Notes: generated from the sequence alone by a model not told the origin. A DNA stretch of 50,031 nt from Sphingobacteriaceae bacterium (GCA_016705695.1 JADJLA010000013.1:1-50031), one strand, 5' to 3'; positions 34,904 through 43,843 are shown, counted from the first letter of the stretch. Program-made: numbers and translations.

Positions 34904-35754
34904 TAATAAAAATTTGCGCGATCGCGTCGCCAGATCAAAACTAGTATCAATCCAACAAACAATCCGCCAAGGTGTGCAAAATGCGCCACATTATCGCCTG
35001 CTCTATTTGTAATGCCCGAGAATAATTCAAGGGCACCATAACCGATCACCAACCATTTTGCCTTTACCGGAATAAAAAAGTAGAGGTACAACAAACGATT
35101 TGGAAACAGCATTCCAAAAGCACCAAGCAATCCGAATAAAGAACCGGAAGCTCCTATGATAACATTAGAGTTAAGGAATGAATTTTTGAAATCTATTAAA
35201 TATTGCGACGCCAAACTTAAAGCTCTGGAAGGATTATCCTTCGCTATCTGATTAAAATTTTGCATATACCCAAAATCACCATCCGTTTGATATAACTTCA
35301 TTTGAAATTCGTCTGAGTTAACTAAACTCACGAAGGTATCAAGAGTTAAATTATTTTGTACTGCCTCTAGTTGATCAACAAAAGAACCGATAGAGAAGTG
35401 TATGATCCCATACTGTGCAAGCGCGGCACCTAAACCAGTAAGAATATAAAATATCAAAAAGCGTTTTGGTCCCCATACTTGTTCCAACACTTGTCCAAAA
35501 ATATAAACCCCCAGCATATTGAATAATATGTGCGAAATACCACCATGCATAAATAAATAGGTAATGAATTGATGCGGGCGAAAATCAGGCGCTGAAAAAT
35601 AATGCAAACCAAGGTATTTAGTAAGATCGATGTGTTGTGTTTGTTGTAAAACCAGAGTGAGTAGAAAGAATAAAACATTGATGATCAAAATGTTCTTTGT
35701 AACTATCGGCAAAAAGCCAAAGCCACTGGGTCTGTATGGATCGTTATAACTCAT
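34903..35754 (-). CDS. Rhomboid-family intramembrane serine protease (first of tandem pair)
   Basis: 283 residues with S203 (VIIGASGS) and H258 or H261 (NVAHFAHLGG), plus the HGGISHILFN segment at 70-79. About 80 mostly polar residues (118-195) sit between two membrane helices, an insert that the tandem partner lacks. Its ATG overlaps the mutL stop by four bases (ATGA), so it is in the mutL operon. Tandem rhomboids with different loops suggest different substrate ranges or a heteromer; that is inference. Confidence 0.92.
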   Translation of the reverse strand: MSYNDPYRPSGFGFLPIVTKNILIINVLFFLLTLVLQQTQHIDLTKYLGLHYFSAPDFRPHQFITYLFMHGGISHILFNMLGVYIFGQVLEQVWGPKRFLIFYILTGLGAALAQYGIIHFSIGSFVDQLEAVQNNLTLDTFVSLVNSDEFQMKLYQTDGDFGYMQNFNQIAKDNPSRALSLASQYLIDFKNSFLNSNVIIGASGSLFGLLGAFGMLFPNRLLYLYFFIPVKAKWLVIGYGALELFSGITNRAGDNVAHFAHLGGLFVGLILVLIWRRDRANFY

Positions 35755-37574
35755 TTGTTACGAAAGTGCTTATCAATGCTGTCTTTTTCAACGTTCATAA
35801 AAATTGTCTTGCCATCTGCGGTATAATTTGGTCCTTCGCAATGCATTAAATGATGAATGATCAATTGCATTTCGTTATCATCCAAAGTTTTTCCTTGTTT
35901 AATGGATGTGTTCTTTGCCATGGCTCTGCAAATATTATCGTGTACATCAATTTTTGAATCTATGGTATTTAATTTGAACGATTCAATTATATTTTCAATC
36001 GTATGCGCCACATTGGTATTCTCAAGGTCGCTTGGCGCGCCATTTACCACAATGCTGTTCTTGCCAAATATCTCAATATCAAAACCCAATAATTTTAGTT
36101 CCGGTAAAAGCGATTCAACTAACGAAAAATCTTTTGCGCTCAATTCTAATTGCTCCGGAAATAATATTTGCTGGCTTGGTAGTGGCGCTTGCTCTTTGGT
36201 TTTAAAATAATGTTCGTACAAAATGCGTTCGTGCGCGCGTTGTTGATCAATTACTAAAATGCCATCCGATACATTGCAAACAATATATTTATTAAATAAC
36301 TGAAAGGTTTTATAAGCAATGGCCTCTTTTTGTACGCTTTCGATCACTTCCTGATTCTTTTGATCTTCAGCTTCAACACTAATATTACTGGTTTTAAATC
36401 CTTCAAACAACGTTTCCCAATGCTTTACGTTATTTTCTTGTTTATAGCTTGAACCACTACCAGCCGTGCTTTTAAACGGATCGTAATCCTTGTTATAACT
36501 TACTGTTGGCTGAACAGGAACTCTATCCTTTGAATAATGATCTTGTGTGATGGATTCAGTATCAAAATCAATGGAAGGACCAAGGTTTGCTTTTCCTAAA
36601 GCGCGTTTTACCACACTCATTAAGGTAACAAACACGGTGCGCTCATCAATGAATTTTATTTCCGTTTTGGTAGGATGTATATTCACATCAATTTGTTTTG
36701 GATCAATATCCAAAAACAAGAACCAAACCGGATGCGAATCCATTGAGATAAGATCTTTGTAGGCTTGGTAAACGGCAGTACTTAAATACGGACTGCGCAC
36801 AAAGCGGTTATTGATAAAAAAGTATTGATCCTTTTTTGATTTACGTGCAATATCAGGTTTACCGCAATAGCCACTGATCTTTACATACGGTGTTTGTTCA
36901 TCAACCGTTACTAAACGCTGGTTGAAATAATTTCCAAACAAGCCCATAATGCGCTGCATCAATGGAGTAGGAGGAAGGTTATAAATTTCGTTGTTATTGC
37001 TGTGTAATGTAAAATGAATGTTGTGATGCGGCAAGGCTACACGTTCAAATTCGGTAATGATATGTTTTAGTTCGGTACTATCATCCTTTAAAAAATTTCT
37101 TCTCGCAGGGATATTGTAAAATAAATTTTTAATTGTAAAAGTTGCACCTGTAGCACATTGGCAATTGGTTTGCTCTATAAAATTACCGCCTTCAATGGTA
37201 ATTTGTTGCCCAACTTCATCAGTAGCTTGTTTTGTTTTTAATTCTACTTGCGCTACAGCGGCAATACTTGCTAAGGCTTCGCCTCTAAAACCTTTGGTGT
37301 GTAAATTAAAAAGATCATCGGCGCTTTTTATTTTTGACGTTGCATGGCGCTCAAAAGCTAAGCGCGCATCAAACGGACTCATGCCATTTCCATTATCAAT
37401 TACTTGAATGAGCGATTTACCGGCGTCTTTAATAATGAGTTTAATGTGAGAGGCTCCTGCATCGATAGCATTTTCGAGTAATTCTTTTACCACACTGGCG
37501 GGCCTTTGTACAACTTCGCCTGCAGCAATTTGATTTGCTACATTTTCGGGTAAAAGTGAAATAACGTTACTCAT
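35751..37574 (-). CDS. mutL: DNA mismatch repair protein MutL
   Basis: 607 residues. The N-terminal GHKL ATPase has catalytic E31, N35 and DAG (LLENAIDAG), DNGNGM, and FRGEALASIAAV. A variable linker follows (about 335-420), then the C-terminal dimerisation domain. The metal-endonuclease motif DQHAxxE(x4)E appears as DQQRAHERILYE: both glutamates are kept and the His-Ala pair is changed to Gln-Arg. CxH-like GPNYTADGKTIF near the end is in the usual place. It heads an operon with two rhomboids, an arrangement with no obvious functional link. Confidence 0.96.
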   Translation of the reverse strand: MSNVISLLPENVANQIAAGEVVQRPASVVKELLENAIDAGASHIKLIIKDAGKSLIQVIDNGNGMSPFDARLAFERHATSKIKSADDLFNLHTKGFRGEALASIAAVAQVELKTKQATDEVGQQITIEGGNFIEQTNCQCATGATFTIKNLFYNIPARRNFLKDDSTELKHIITEFERVALPHHNIHFTLHSNNNEIYNLPPTPLMQRIMGLFGNYFNQRLVTVDEQTPYVKISGYCGKPDIARKSKKDQYFFINNRFVRSPYLSTAVYQAYKDLISMDSHPVWFLFLDIDPKQIDVNIHPTKTEIKFIDERTVFVTLMSVVKRALGKANLGPSIDFDTESITQDHYSKDRVPVQPTVSYNKDYDPFKSTAGSGSSYKQENNVKHWETLFEGFKTSNISVEAEDQKNQEVIESVQKEAIAYKTFQLFNKYIVCNVSDGILVIDQQRAHERILYEHYFKTKEQAPLPSQQILFPEQLELSAKDFSLVESLLPELKLLGFDIEIFGKNSIVVNGAPSDLENTNVAHTIENIIESFKLNTIDSKIDVHDNICRAMAKNTSIKQGKTLDDNEMQLIIHHLMHCEGPNYTADGKTIFMNVEKDSIDKHFRNK

Positions 37575-38043
37575 AGGTCGTGTAAATTTAACTAATTAAT
37601 GGGTGTCTCTCAAATAGTTTTTTGAAGGATTTATTTTATTATTTGGGCGCCTTATCGGGCCTTCGGTTTTAGCCAACTCGTAAAGCATAAATGCCGCGCC
37701 ACCGCACATGGCCTCGCTAACGTGTGCGGGGTCTTTTGCCTGTGGCAAAAGCCTCCGCCACGTTGCGGCATTAATGCTTTACTTCGTTGGGCTATCACCT
37801 CAGTCCCTGGCGCGGCAGAACAGGAGAGTTTACGGTAAAAATTTTGCAGATCATTTTAGTGTACAGTTTTAAACTATCAATAAAAAACCGTGTCTTGGTG
37901 GTAAAAAACTCCGTGCCTCCGTGCCTCCGTGGCAAAAATTAAGCTTTTGCCTACGCTAGAGGCGCTCTGCGTTTCTAAATTAGGCACACAGTTGAGTTTT
38001 AAAACTTTGTGTCTTTGCGCCTTTGTGGCAAAAAATATAGAAA
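37575..38043. other. Intergenic region with a branched inverted-repeat element
   Basis: No gene. 37671-37794 folds as a stem with two internal hairpins (listed separately). 37890-37940 and 37960-38037 contain CCGTGCCTCCGTGGCAAAA-type and CTTTGCGCCTTTGTGGC-type dispersed repeats shared with 34.0, 43.2 and 44.1-44.2 kb. Confidence 0.6.
37671..37794. repeat. Cloverleaf-like inverted repeat
   Basis: Outer arms 37680-37697 and 37765-37782 pair at 17 of 18 positions and continue outward to AGCC/GGGCT. Within them lie the hairpins CCGCACA...TGTGCGG and TTTTGCC-tgt-GGCAAAA. The element could form a cruciform in DNA or a junction-shaped RNA. Confidence 0.65.
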
Positions 38044-39126
38044 TTATTGAGCTTTATAATTCACCGTGTATGTAGAATACACCGAGAACTCATGATTTTT
38101 GAAACACTTTTGTTTCTTAAAGAATTCAGTGATCTCTTTTTGTTCTCCTTTATGAAAAAGACTTGGATCCTTAAATACAATACTTTCCACTTTATTATCG
38201 CTATTGATAGTTAAAGTGCACACAAACGACTTTTTATAATCTTTATCGGCAAAGAATTTATTTATCTTCTCGGTAAGTTCACTTTCTTTAATACTTAAGC
38301 TTGCGCTTTGAATCGTACTCTTTTCAAAAGTACCTTCTATCTCACTTTTTGGTTGGCTTGCTTTTTGCGGAGTTGCATTATTGCTTTTTTCTTTTTTGAT
38401 CTTTCGCGAAAAATATTCTGTAGCCTTAGGCTCAGCTTCATCTTGGTCTTTAGATTTTAATTTATCACTAGAGCCCGCACCTGATGCGCTTGCCGGAACC
38501 TCTTCATTAGTTTGACCTTTATTTGCTGCAAGATCATCGGCAGGTTTTTCATCACGTCTGCTATCTTTTTCGCCTTCTTTGGCAGGTTCATTTTTTACAT
38601 CATCTAAAGCAACTTCTGCTAAGGCCGATTTGGTAGAGGCTTCTTCATCAGAAGCGCTTCTTTGCGCCGGACCTTTTTTATAATCCATACTTTGCTCATT
38701 GGCGCTTTGCATATCACTTTTGCCGCCCATGTTTTTGACAGCGTCTTGTTTCAATTCAGCAGGTGGAGCAGGCGGATTGCTTTCGGTACTTTCTAAATTC
38801 TTTTCATTAAGAACAGAATTATCTGCTAAACTTTCTTGCTTAAGATCGTGGTTTGTTTGTAGTAAAAAAACGAGTCCTATTATGAGTGCTACACCGGCGG
38901 CGGCCGACCAATAAATAAATAATGGCCTTCTCTTTTCAGAAAGCTTTTCGTCCATGCGTTTATCTAAACGCTGCTTCATCTCAATGGCCTCTTGTTTGTT
39001 TTCAAGTGTGGCAAAACCTTCCAAGGCCTCTTGTTCAAAGGCATCCAGGTCGTCTGACGGAGTTTGTAAATGCTCCAGGAGTTCGTCGAGGTTCTTAGTA
39101 TGTTTATTATCTGTTGGCTTGCCCAT
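38044..39126 (-). CDS. Anti-sigma-like single-pass membrane protein
   Basis: 360 residues. A cytosolic N-terminal region (1-68, acidic and helical) sits before one membrane helix (about 69-89, IYWSAAAGVALIIGLVFLL). A long Ser/Lys/Glu/Ala-rich low-complexity region (95-260) and a globular C-terminal domain (about 265-360; KKSFVCTLTINSDNKVESI) follow. The layout and its 20-bp overlap with the sigma factor gene suggest a membrane anti-sigma factor. I do not recognise a ZAS (HxxxCxxC) motif, so the interaction is inferred from gene order. The C-terminal part resembles TonB/energy-transducer-like domains by pattern only. Confidence 0.65.
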   Translation of the reverse strand: MGKPTDNKHTKNLDELLEHLQTPSDDLDAFEQEALEGFATLENKQEAIEMKQRLDKRMDEKLSEKRRPLFIYWSAAAGVALIIGLVFLLQTNHDLKQESLADNSVLNEKNLESTESNPPAPPAELKQDAVKNMGGKSDMQSANEQSMDYKKGPAQRSASDEEASTKSALAEVALDDVKNEPAKEGEKDSRRDEKPADDLAANKGQTNEEVPASASGAGSSDKLKSKDQDEAEPKATEYFSRKIKKEKSNNATPQKASQPKSEIEGTFEKSTIQSASLSIKESELTEKINKFFADKDYKKSFVCTLTINSDNKVESIVFKDPSLFHKGEQKEITEFFKKQKCFKNHEFSVYSTYTVNYKAQ

Positions 39127-39694
39127 TTAACTTAGCTTCCATTTTTAATTTTAAATTCCGTTTGCCATTTTGAATATGGCTCTTTACTTCATTATTGTTA
39201 TATCCGGTTATCGTTACTATTTCGGTGTACGATTTATTACTCAAATAAAACAATTCCAAGCATTCTTTTTGTTCTTTATTCAACTCGCTTAAAGCACTTT
39301 GCATTATGCTAATTTGCTGTTCCTTTTCATTTAGATGCTCAATGTTGTTATAATCCATAAGGAATATCTCATTTTCTTTTACATCGAGCTCTTTCTTAAG
39401 CTGGTTCTGCTTTTTACGGAGTTGCATCAAGCAATAATTCTTACTATACGTATATAGCCAACTCTTAAAATATTCTACTTTATGTTTTTTTAGATCATTT
39501 AGCAATTGCCCAAAAATGGTCATCACCGCATCTTCGGCCTCATCTTTGTCTTTTAAATACTTAATGCACAAACCCAGAACCAAATGGCCGTACCTTTTGT
39601 AGAGTTCGCCCACAAATACATTATCCCCACTCTCCAAAAAATTGTTAATGAGCTGAGAATCGGAATGATCTTTGTATTTAGATAGTTGAGCCAA
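39107..39694 (-). CDS. ECF-type RNA polymerase sigma factor
   Basis: 195 residues. Region 2 reads LYKRYGHLVLGLCIKYLKD then KDEAEDAVMTIFGQLLN and FKSWLYTYSKNYCLMQLRKK. Region 4 reads LNKEQKECLELFYLSNKS then YTEIVTITGYNNNEVKSHIQ, with the helix-turn-helix. It directs polymerase to a small regulon. It overlaps the membrane anti-sigma-like gene by 20 bp and diverges from the YfiR-family gene with interlocking promoters. I read the pair as an envelope-stress switch. Confidence 0.9.
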   Translation of the reverse strand: MAQLSKYKDHSDSQLINNFLESGDNVFVGELYKRYGHLVLGLCIKYLKDKDEAEDAVMTIFGQLLNDLKKHKVEYFKSWLYTYSKNYCLMQLRKKQNQLKKELDVKENEIFLMDYNNIEHLNEKEQQISIMQSALSELNKEQKECLELFYLSNKSYTEIVTITGYNNNEVKSHIQNGKRNLKLKMEAKLNGQANR

Positions 39695-39725
39695 AAAATT
39701 ATAAATACTGCTTATGTAAAAGTAG

Positions 39726-39767
39726 CAAATTTATTCCTTGCAAATAAGGCTCAATAGTGTATATTTG
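39726..39767. promoter_or_regulatory. Interlocked divergent promoters of the sigma and YfiR-family genes
   Basis: Plus: TTG 39738-39740, a 19-base spacer, TATATTTG 39760-39767. Minus: TTG 39754-39752, an 18-base spacer, TAAATTTG 39733-39726, leader about 25 bases to the sigma ATG at 39694. Each promoter covers the other's -33 or spacer, so they may compete. The plus TSS would fall near 39773, just after the first ATG of the YfiR-like gene. Confidence 0.65.
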
Positions 39768-39768
39768 T

Positions 39769-40323
39769 ATGTTAATAACATTTTTTAGTACTGCTGCCTA
39801 AGGTCAAATATTTACTCGTTCTGGCTATAGCCTTAACCTTTGGTTTTCAGCAACCCAATCCGTCTGGTTACGACACTAACGCAAAGATCAAGGCTGTTTT
39901 TATCTATAACTTTACCAAGTACTTCGAATGGCCTAATAATAAAAAAACAGGAAACTTTATTATTTACATTGTAGGCAAGAATGATAACCTTATCAATGAG
40001 CTTAATTTATTGGCCAAACGTAAAAAGTAGGTAGCCAAGATATTGAAGTAAAGAACACTCCTGCATTTGATAAATCGGTAAATGCAAATATGGTATTTCT
40101 TTTACCCGAGTCATCTAAAGTAATTACTGATGTGAGCGGAAAATCAAAGAACAAAGGCGTTTTGTTGATCACCGAAAATAGTGGAGGCGCAAAAAGCGGC
40201 TCAAGTATCAATTTTATAATTGTAGATAGTAAACAAAAATTTGAATATAGTAAGAACAATGCTATTAAGGCCGGATTAAAGACCAACGACGATTTTAAAT
40301 CCTTGGCCATAAACATTGATTAA
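39769..40323 (+). CDS. YfiR-family (DUF4154) periplasmic protein, frameshifted
   Basis: About 183 residues after repair. The hydrophobic signal PKVKYLLVLAIALTFGFQQ is followed by the family signature AKIKAVFIYNFTKYFEWP, then GNFIIYIVGKND, and in the next frame GSQDIEVKN, SSINFIIVDSKQKFEYSKNN and the terminal LAINID. The frame breaks at A5 40022-40026 (six A restores it). Near the start, the ATG at 39769 reaches the frame only if the T6 at 39781-39786 is T5. Alternatively, deleting C 39791 creates an ATG beyond the promoter, so the start is uncertain. Relatives are periplasmic regulators of inner-membrane signalling proteins. Here the downstream partner is a HAMP-SpoIIE phosphatase. Confidence 0.8.
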
Positions 40324-40333
40324 ATAAAATAAA

Positions 40334-41263
40334 ATGAAAGTGATGTGTAAATATTTAAAACTAATGCTGCTTGCAGGCTTTATGCTTGGTAGTATGGTTT
40401 TAAATGCACAGGAAGCTAAACTGGTAAGAGCTCAGGCCCTTTACAATGAGAAAAAACCGGATATAGCCAGGCTGTGTATCGATAGCGTTGTTACGCATCC
40501 CGAAACCGCGAAGCGCTACGAGGCATGGACCATTAGGGGATTTGTATATTACGAGATCTATAAGCGTAATGATAAAAACGTATTAGAGTCAAGTTTAAGA
40601 GATACAATTATTTCTTCAATTAAGCGCTCTAACCAATTAAAACCGGATGCCGACTACAAAAGCCAAAATGATAAGATCCTCTCCACAGTTTCTGTTCATT
40701 ATCGCTCCATTGCAAGAAGTTATTTATTTGAACAATCAAATTACGAGCTGAGTTTAAAGGCGTATAATAATTTTAGAGAATTATTTTTGTTAGCCGATAG
40801 CACTGCAAATATAAAAGAGAAGGACATTGAATATAATTTAGCGGTTGGCAGTCACTTTTCAGATAAATTTAATCTTGATAAAGGTAATGTTAAGGCATTT
40901 GAAATTGCTAAGGTAACTTTAATGAAGGCATTAGAAATGAATCCAACTGATACTTCAGCCAATATGAATATGGGTGTGATGTATTTAAATCAAGCAACTA
41001 GCTTGATCGAAAAAATTGATGCAGGCGAGGCTTCTATAAAAGATGTAGATATTATTCAAGACGATGCAGCTAAGCTTGCTAAACAAGCCGAACAATTCTT
41101 CTTAAAGGTTTATAATCAAAACAACAAGAACAGGAAAGCGGTTTTGGCGCTTTACTATGTTTACGATGTATTGTTGGACGAAGCTAAGATCTTAGCTTTT
41201 GAGCAAAAATGTAAAGAGCTCAAGATACAGGTAATGGATGAATCATCAAATCCAAAAAAATAA
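40334..41263 (+). CDS. Secreted TPR-like protein
   Basis: 309 residues. The signal peptide is about 1-25 (MLGSMVLNAQ). Then come helical repeats with the TPR look: W-A-I-x-G-x-V-Y pattern at ETAKRYEAWTIRGFVYYEIY, LSLKAYNNFRELFLLADS, LNPTDTSANMNMGVMYLNQA-like and NNKNRKAVLALYYVYDVLL. The protein is extracytoplasmic and likely binds a partner. It begins 10 bp after the YfiR-like gene and ends 5 bp before the HAMP-SpoIIE gene, so all three form one transcript. Confidence 0.8.
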   Translation: MKVMCKYLKLMLLAGFMLGSMVLNAQEAKLVRAQALYNEKKPDIARLCIDSVVTHPETAKRYEAWTIRGFVYYEIYKRNDKNVLESSLRDTIISSIKRSNQLKPDADYKSQNDKILSTVSVHYRSIARSYLFEQSNYELSLKAYNNFRELFLLADSTANIKEKDIEYNLAVGSHFSDKFNLDKGNVKAFEIAKVTLMKALEMNPTDTSANMNMGVMYLNQATSLIEKIDAGEASIKDVDIIQDDAAKLAKQAEQFFLKVYNQNNKNRKAVLALYYVYDVLLDEAKILAFEQKCKELKIQVMDESSNPKK

Positions 41264-41268
41264 TTAGC

Positions 41269-43048
41269 ATGGCAATTAAATTCACCATTGGAAAAAAAAT
41301 AGGTGCAGGCTTTGCGGTGTTAATTATACTCACAACCCTCGCATTTATTTTCACCGTAGTTACTCTAAAGGATAGTAAGAGTAAAACCGATACTGTGGTT
41401 GGTCAGTTAGCGCCCAGCGTAGCAGAATTAAAAGAGTTGAATTTATTGATAGAACGTTCGGTTACCGATGTAACGCAATGGATGTTCAACAGCTCAAGCA
41501 GCGATATTGTTTTAGAGAAGATCTGAAACGATAATCGATACTGAATATCTTGATCAAAGGCAAGAACTCGATTCTTTATCACAAGATTGGAGTGATGGAG
41601 AAAAGAAAAGCTTAAAAGGCATATTTCTCCGCATTGAAAGTATTTTTCGTTTGTATAGATCCGACATCATTAGTCAGTTGGTTAATTCCGAAGATTATCA
41701 AGATGCGTTAAAGACAAGTATTGCGCGTATATCGTATGAAGATTCGCAAGTGAGTTTAAAATCTTTATATGAAGAACTAAATTCATTGATCTTGATCAAA
41801 CAGGGCGCAGCCGAACAAGTAAAAGAGCAAATGTTCAGCTCGTTCAATTTCCTTCAACGTTTTGTTCAGTTATTGGGTATCACATTAGTAGTTGGTGGAA
41901 TTTTGATCGCTTTATTTACCGCGCGCTCTATTACTAAACCGGTTTCCAAATTAAGAAAGATGTTATTGTCGATGGGCTTAGGAATATTACCAACCGAGCG
42001 CTTTAGGCCACGTAACGATGAAATTGGTGATATGGGAGATGCCTTAAATGACCTTGTTCAAAGCATGCATCAAACAACCAAGTTTGCCGAAGAAACGGGT
42101 GCAGGAAATTTTGCCGCTATTCATAAACCTTTAAGTAAGGATGATAATTTAGGCCATTCACTCATAAAAATGCGTGATAATTTGGCCGAGAACGAACGGG
42201 GTCTCGAACAAAAAGTAAAAGAACGTACCGAAGAAGTTGTACGTCAAAAAGAAGAGATCGAAAATAAGAACGGACAGTTAGAGATCTTATACAAACAAGT
42301 TACCGATAGTATCCTTTACGCAAAGAGAATTCAAGAAGCTATTTTGCCACCCGATTCAATTATAAAAGAATTAGTTCCAAATTCGTTTGTATTATTTAAA
42401 CCAAAAGATATTGTAAGTGGCGATTTTTATTGGTTCGATAAAAAGGATGAGTTAGTTTATTTTTCTACGGTAGATTGTACAGGACATGGAGTTCCGGGTG
42501 CGTTTATGAGTTTGGTAGGACATAATATATTAAAAGACATTGTAAATAATACCAAGCTTAAAAAACCGGCCGACATGCTAAATAAAATGCGCGAACAGGT
42601 TGTAAAAACATTGCATGCCGATGCCGATGGAACAAAAGCAAAGGATGGAATGGACATGACGCTTTGCGCTATTGATTATAAAACATTAGAGTTGCAATAT
42701 GCGGCCGCGTATAATCCATTATACATTGTTAGAAATGGCGAATTAATAGAGCATCCTGCCAATAAATTTCCAATTGGCGCTTTTGTAGGAGAGCATAAGG
42801 ATTTTGATAATAGAGTAGTGCAATTGCAAAAAGGTGATACCATTTATTTATTTAGTGATGGCTATGCCGATCAGTTTGGCGGACCAAAAGGAAAAAAATT
42901 CATGGTAGGTAATTTTAGGAAGTTATTGCTGCAAGTAAGTAGCTACGCTATCACCGAGCAAAAACAAGTTTTAGATAAAGCGCTTACCGATTGGCAGGGC
43001 ACGCATGAACAGGTGGATGACGTTTTGCTCATCGGCGGTAAAGTTTAA
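41269..43048 (+). CDS. HAMP-SpoIIE (PP2C-type) phosphatase sensor, frameshifted
   Basis: About 592 residues once repaired. TM1 lies at about 12-32 (GKKIGAGFAVLIILTTLAFI), a periplasmic region of about 165 residues follows, then TM2 (LLGITLVVGGILIALFTA), a HAMP domain (SITKPVSKLRKMLLSMGLG), a coiled coil (EQKVKERTEEVVRQKEEI) and a SpoIIE/PP2C phosphatase. The phosphatase has KPKDIVSGDFYWF, DCTGHGVPGAFMS, DGMDMTLC, FSDGYADQFGG and a final DDVLLIGGKV. The 5' frame ends in EKI-TGA. Deleting one T at 41521-41524 gives EKIETIIDTEYLD and joins the frames. SpoIIE-type phosphatases act on STAS anti-anti-sigma proteins. It is the third gene of the YfiR-TPR-phosphatase cluster. Confidence 0.88.
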
Positions 43049-43115
43049 TTTTTCAATAGTAATTTCGATGAGCAAAAGTCACCATCGAGACAAAGCTTTG
43101 CTTTCGTCTCTGATC

Positions 43116-43148
43116 GATGACGTTTTGCTTATAGGCGTGAAGATCTAA
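43116..43148 (+). repeat. Remnant duplicate of the SpoIIE gene 3' end
   Basis: 33 bp copying 43016-43048 exactly 100 bp downstream. It encodes DDVLLIGVKI-stop against DDVLLIGGKV-stop. It probably marks a lost paralogue or a duplication scar. Confidence 0.7.
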
Positions 43149-43155
43149 CCGTAAT

Positions 43156-43694
43156 TTTTTAGCCACGGAGACGCGGAGGCACGGAGTTTAATTTAAGGTA
43201 AACGTACCTGTGTGCCTAATAAAGTCCCGATAATTATTTGAGCAAAGCCCCTGTGGCGTTTGCAAAGTGGTTACGCTTAATTTTTAGCCACGGAGGCACG
43301 GAGTTTTTTAATTCTAAACGTAGCTGTGTGCCTAATGAAGCATGAAAACGCCTCCGGCGTGCGCAAATGGGTTACGCTTAATTTTTAGCCACGGAGACAC
43401 GGAGGCACGGAGTTTAATTTAAGGTAAACGTACCTGTGTGCCTAATGAAGCATGAAAACGCCTCCGGCGTTTGCAAAGGGTTACGCTTAATTTTTAGCCA
43501 CGGAGGCACGGAGTTTTTTAATTCTAAACGTAGCTGTGTGCCTAATGAAGCATGAAAACGCCTCCGGCGTGCGCAAATGGGTTACGCTTAATTTTTAGCC
43601 ACGGAGGCACCAAGACACAAAGTTTTTTAAAAAATCTATATGCCTAGCAGAGAAGGCAAAGCGCCTCCGGCGTGCGCAAAGGCCTAACGCCTAA
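43156..43694. repeat. Tandem array of five about 100-bp units (A-B-A-B-C)
   Basis: Units start at 43156, 43281, 43382, 43491 and 43592, each with TTTTTAGCCACGGAG. Units 2 and 4 are identical over 101 bp. Units 1 and 3 share a longer head and GGTAAACGTACCTGTG, so a two-unit segment was duplicated. Most units carry the hairpin CGCC-tcc-GGCG. Unit 1 has half an 18-bp palindrome (TCCCGATAATTAT, 43225-43237) where units 2-4 have none. Confidence 0.85.
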
Positions 43695-43750
43695 TTTCCT
43701 TCTGCCACCGATCCGCAAAAATCGCGATGTTAATGCTGCTTGGGGGCCAT

Positions 43751-43795
43751 CCCCCTTTGGAGGGGTGGAATTTGCGTAGCAAATGACGGGGGAGG
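43751..43795. repeat. H-module, copy 1
   Basis: CCCCC-ttt-GGaGGGG stem, TGG, a second stem ATTTGC-gta-GCAAAT, then GACGGGGGAGG. A further hairpin at about 43711-43736 precedes it. Confidence 0.7.
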
Positions 43796-43843
43796 ACTTC
43801 AACGAACGACTATTTTTTTATGAATGTAGTACGACAATCTCCC

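Noticed and set aside
38044..39126. Calling the membrane partner of the ECF sigma a zinc-binding anti-sigma (ZAS) protein
   Set aside because: No HxxxCxxC motif is visible in its cytosolic region; the anti-sigma role rests only on gene order and layout.
39769..39771. ATG at 39769 as the firm start of the YfiR-like gene
   Set aside because: It lies upstream of the predicted transcription start and reaches the conserved frame only if a T6 run is read as T5, so I treat the start as unresolved.
43156..43694. CRISPR-like regularity of the tandem units
   Set aside because: Units are about 100 bp, repeats and intervening parts are both conserved, and no cas gene is present; it is an ordinary tandem array.
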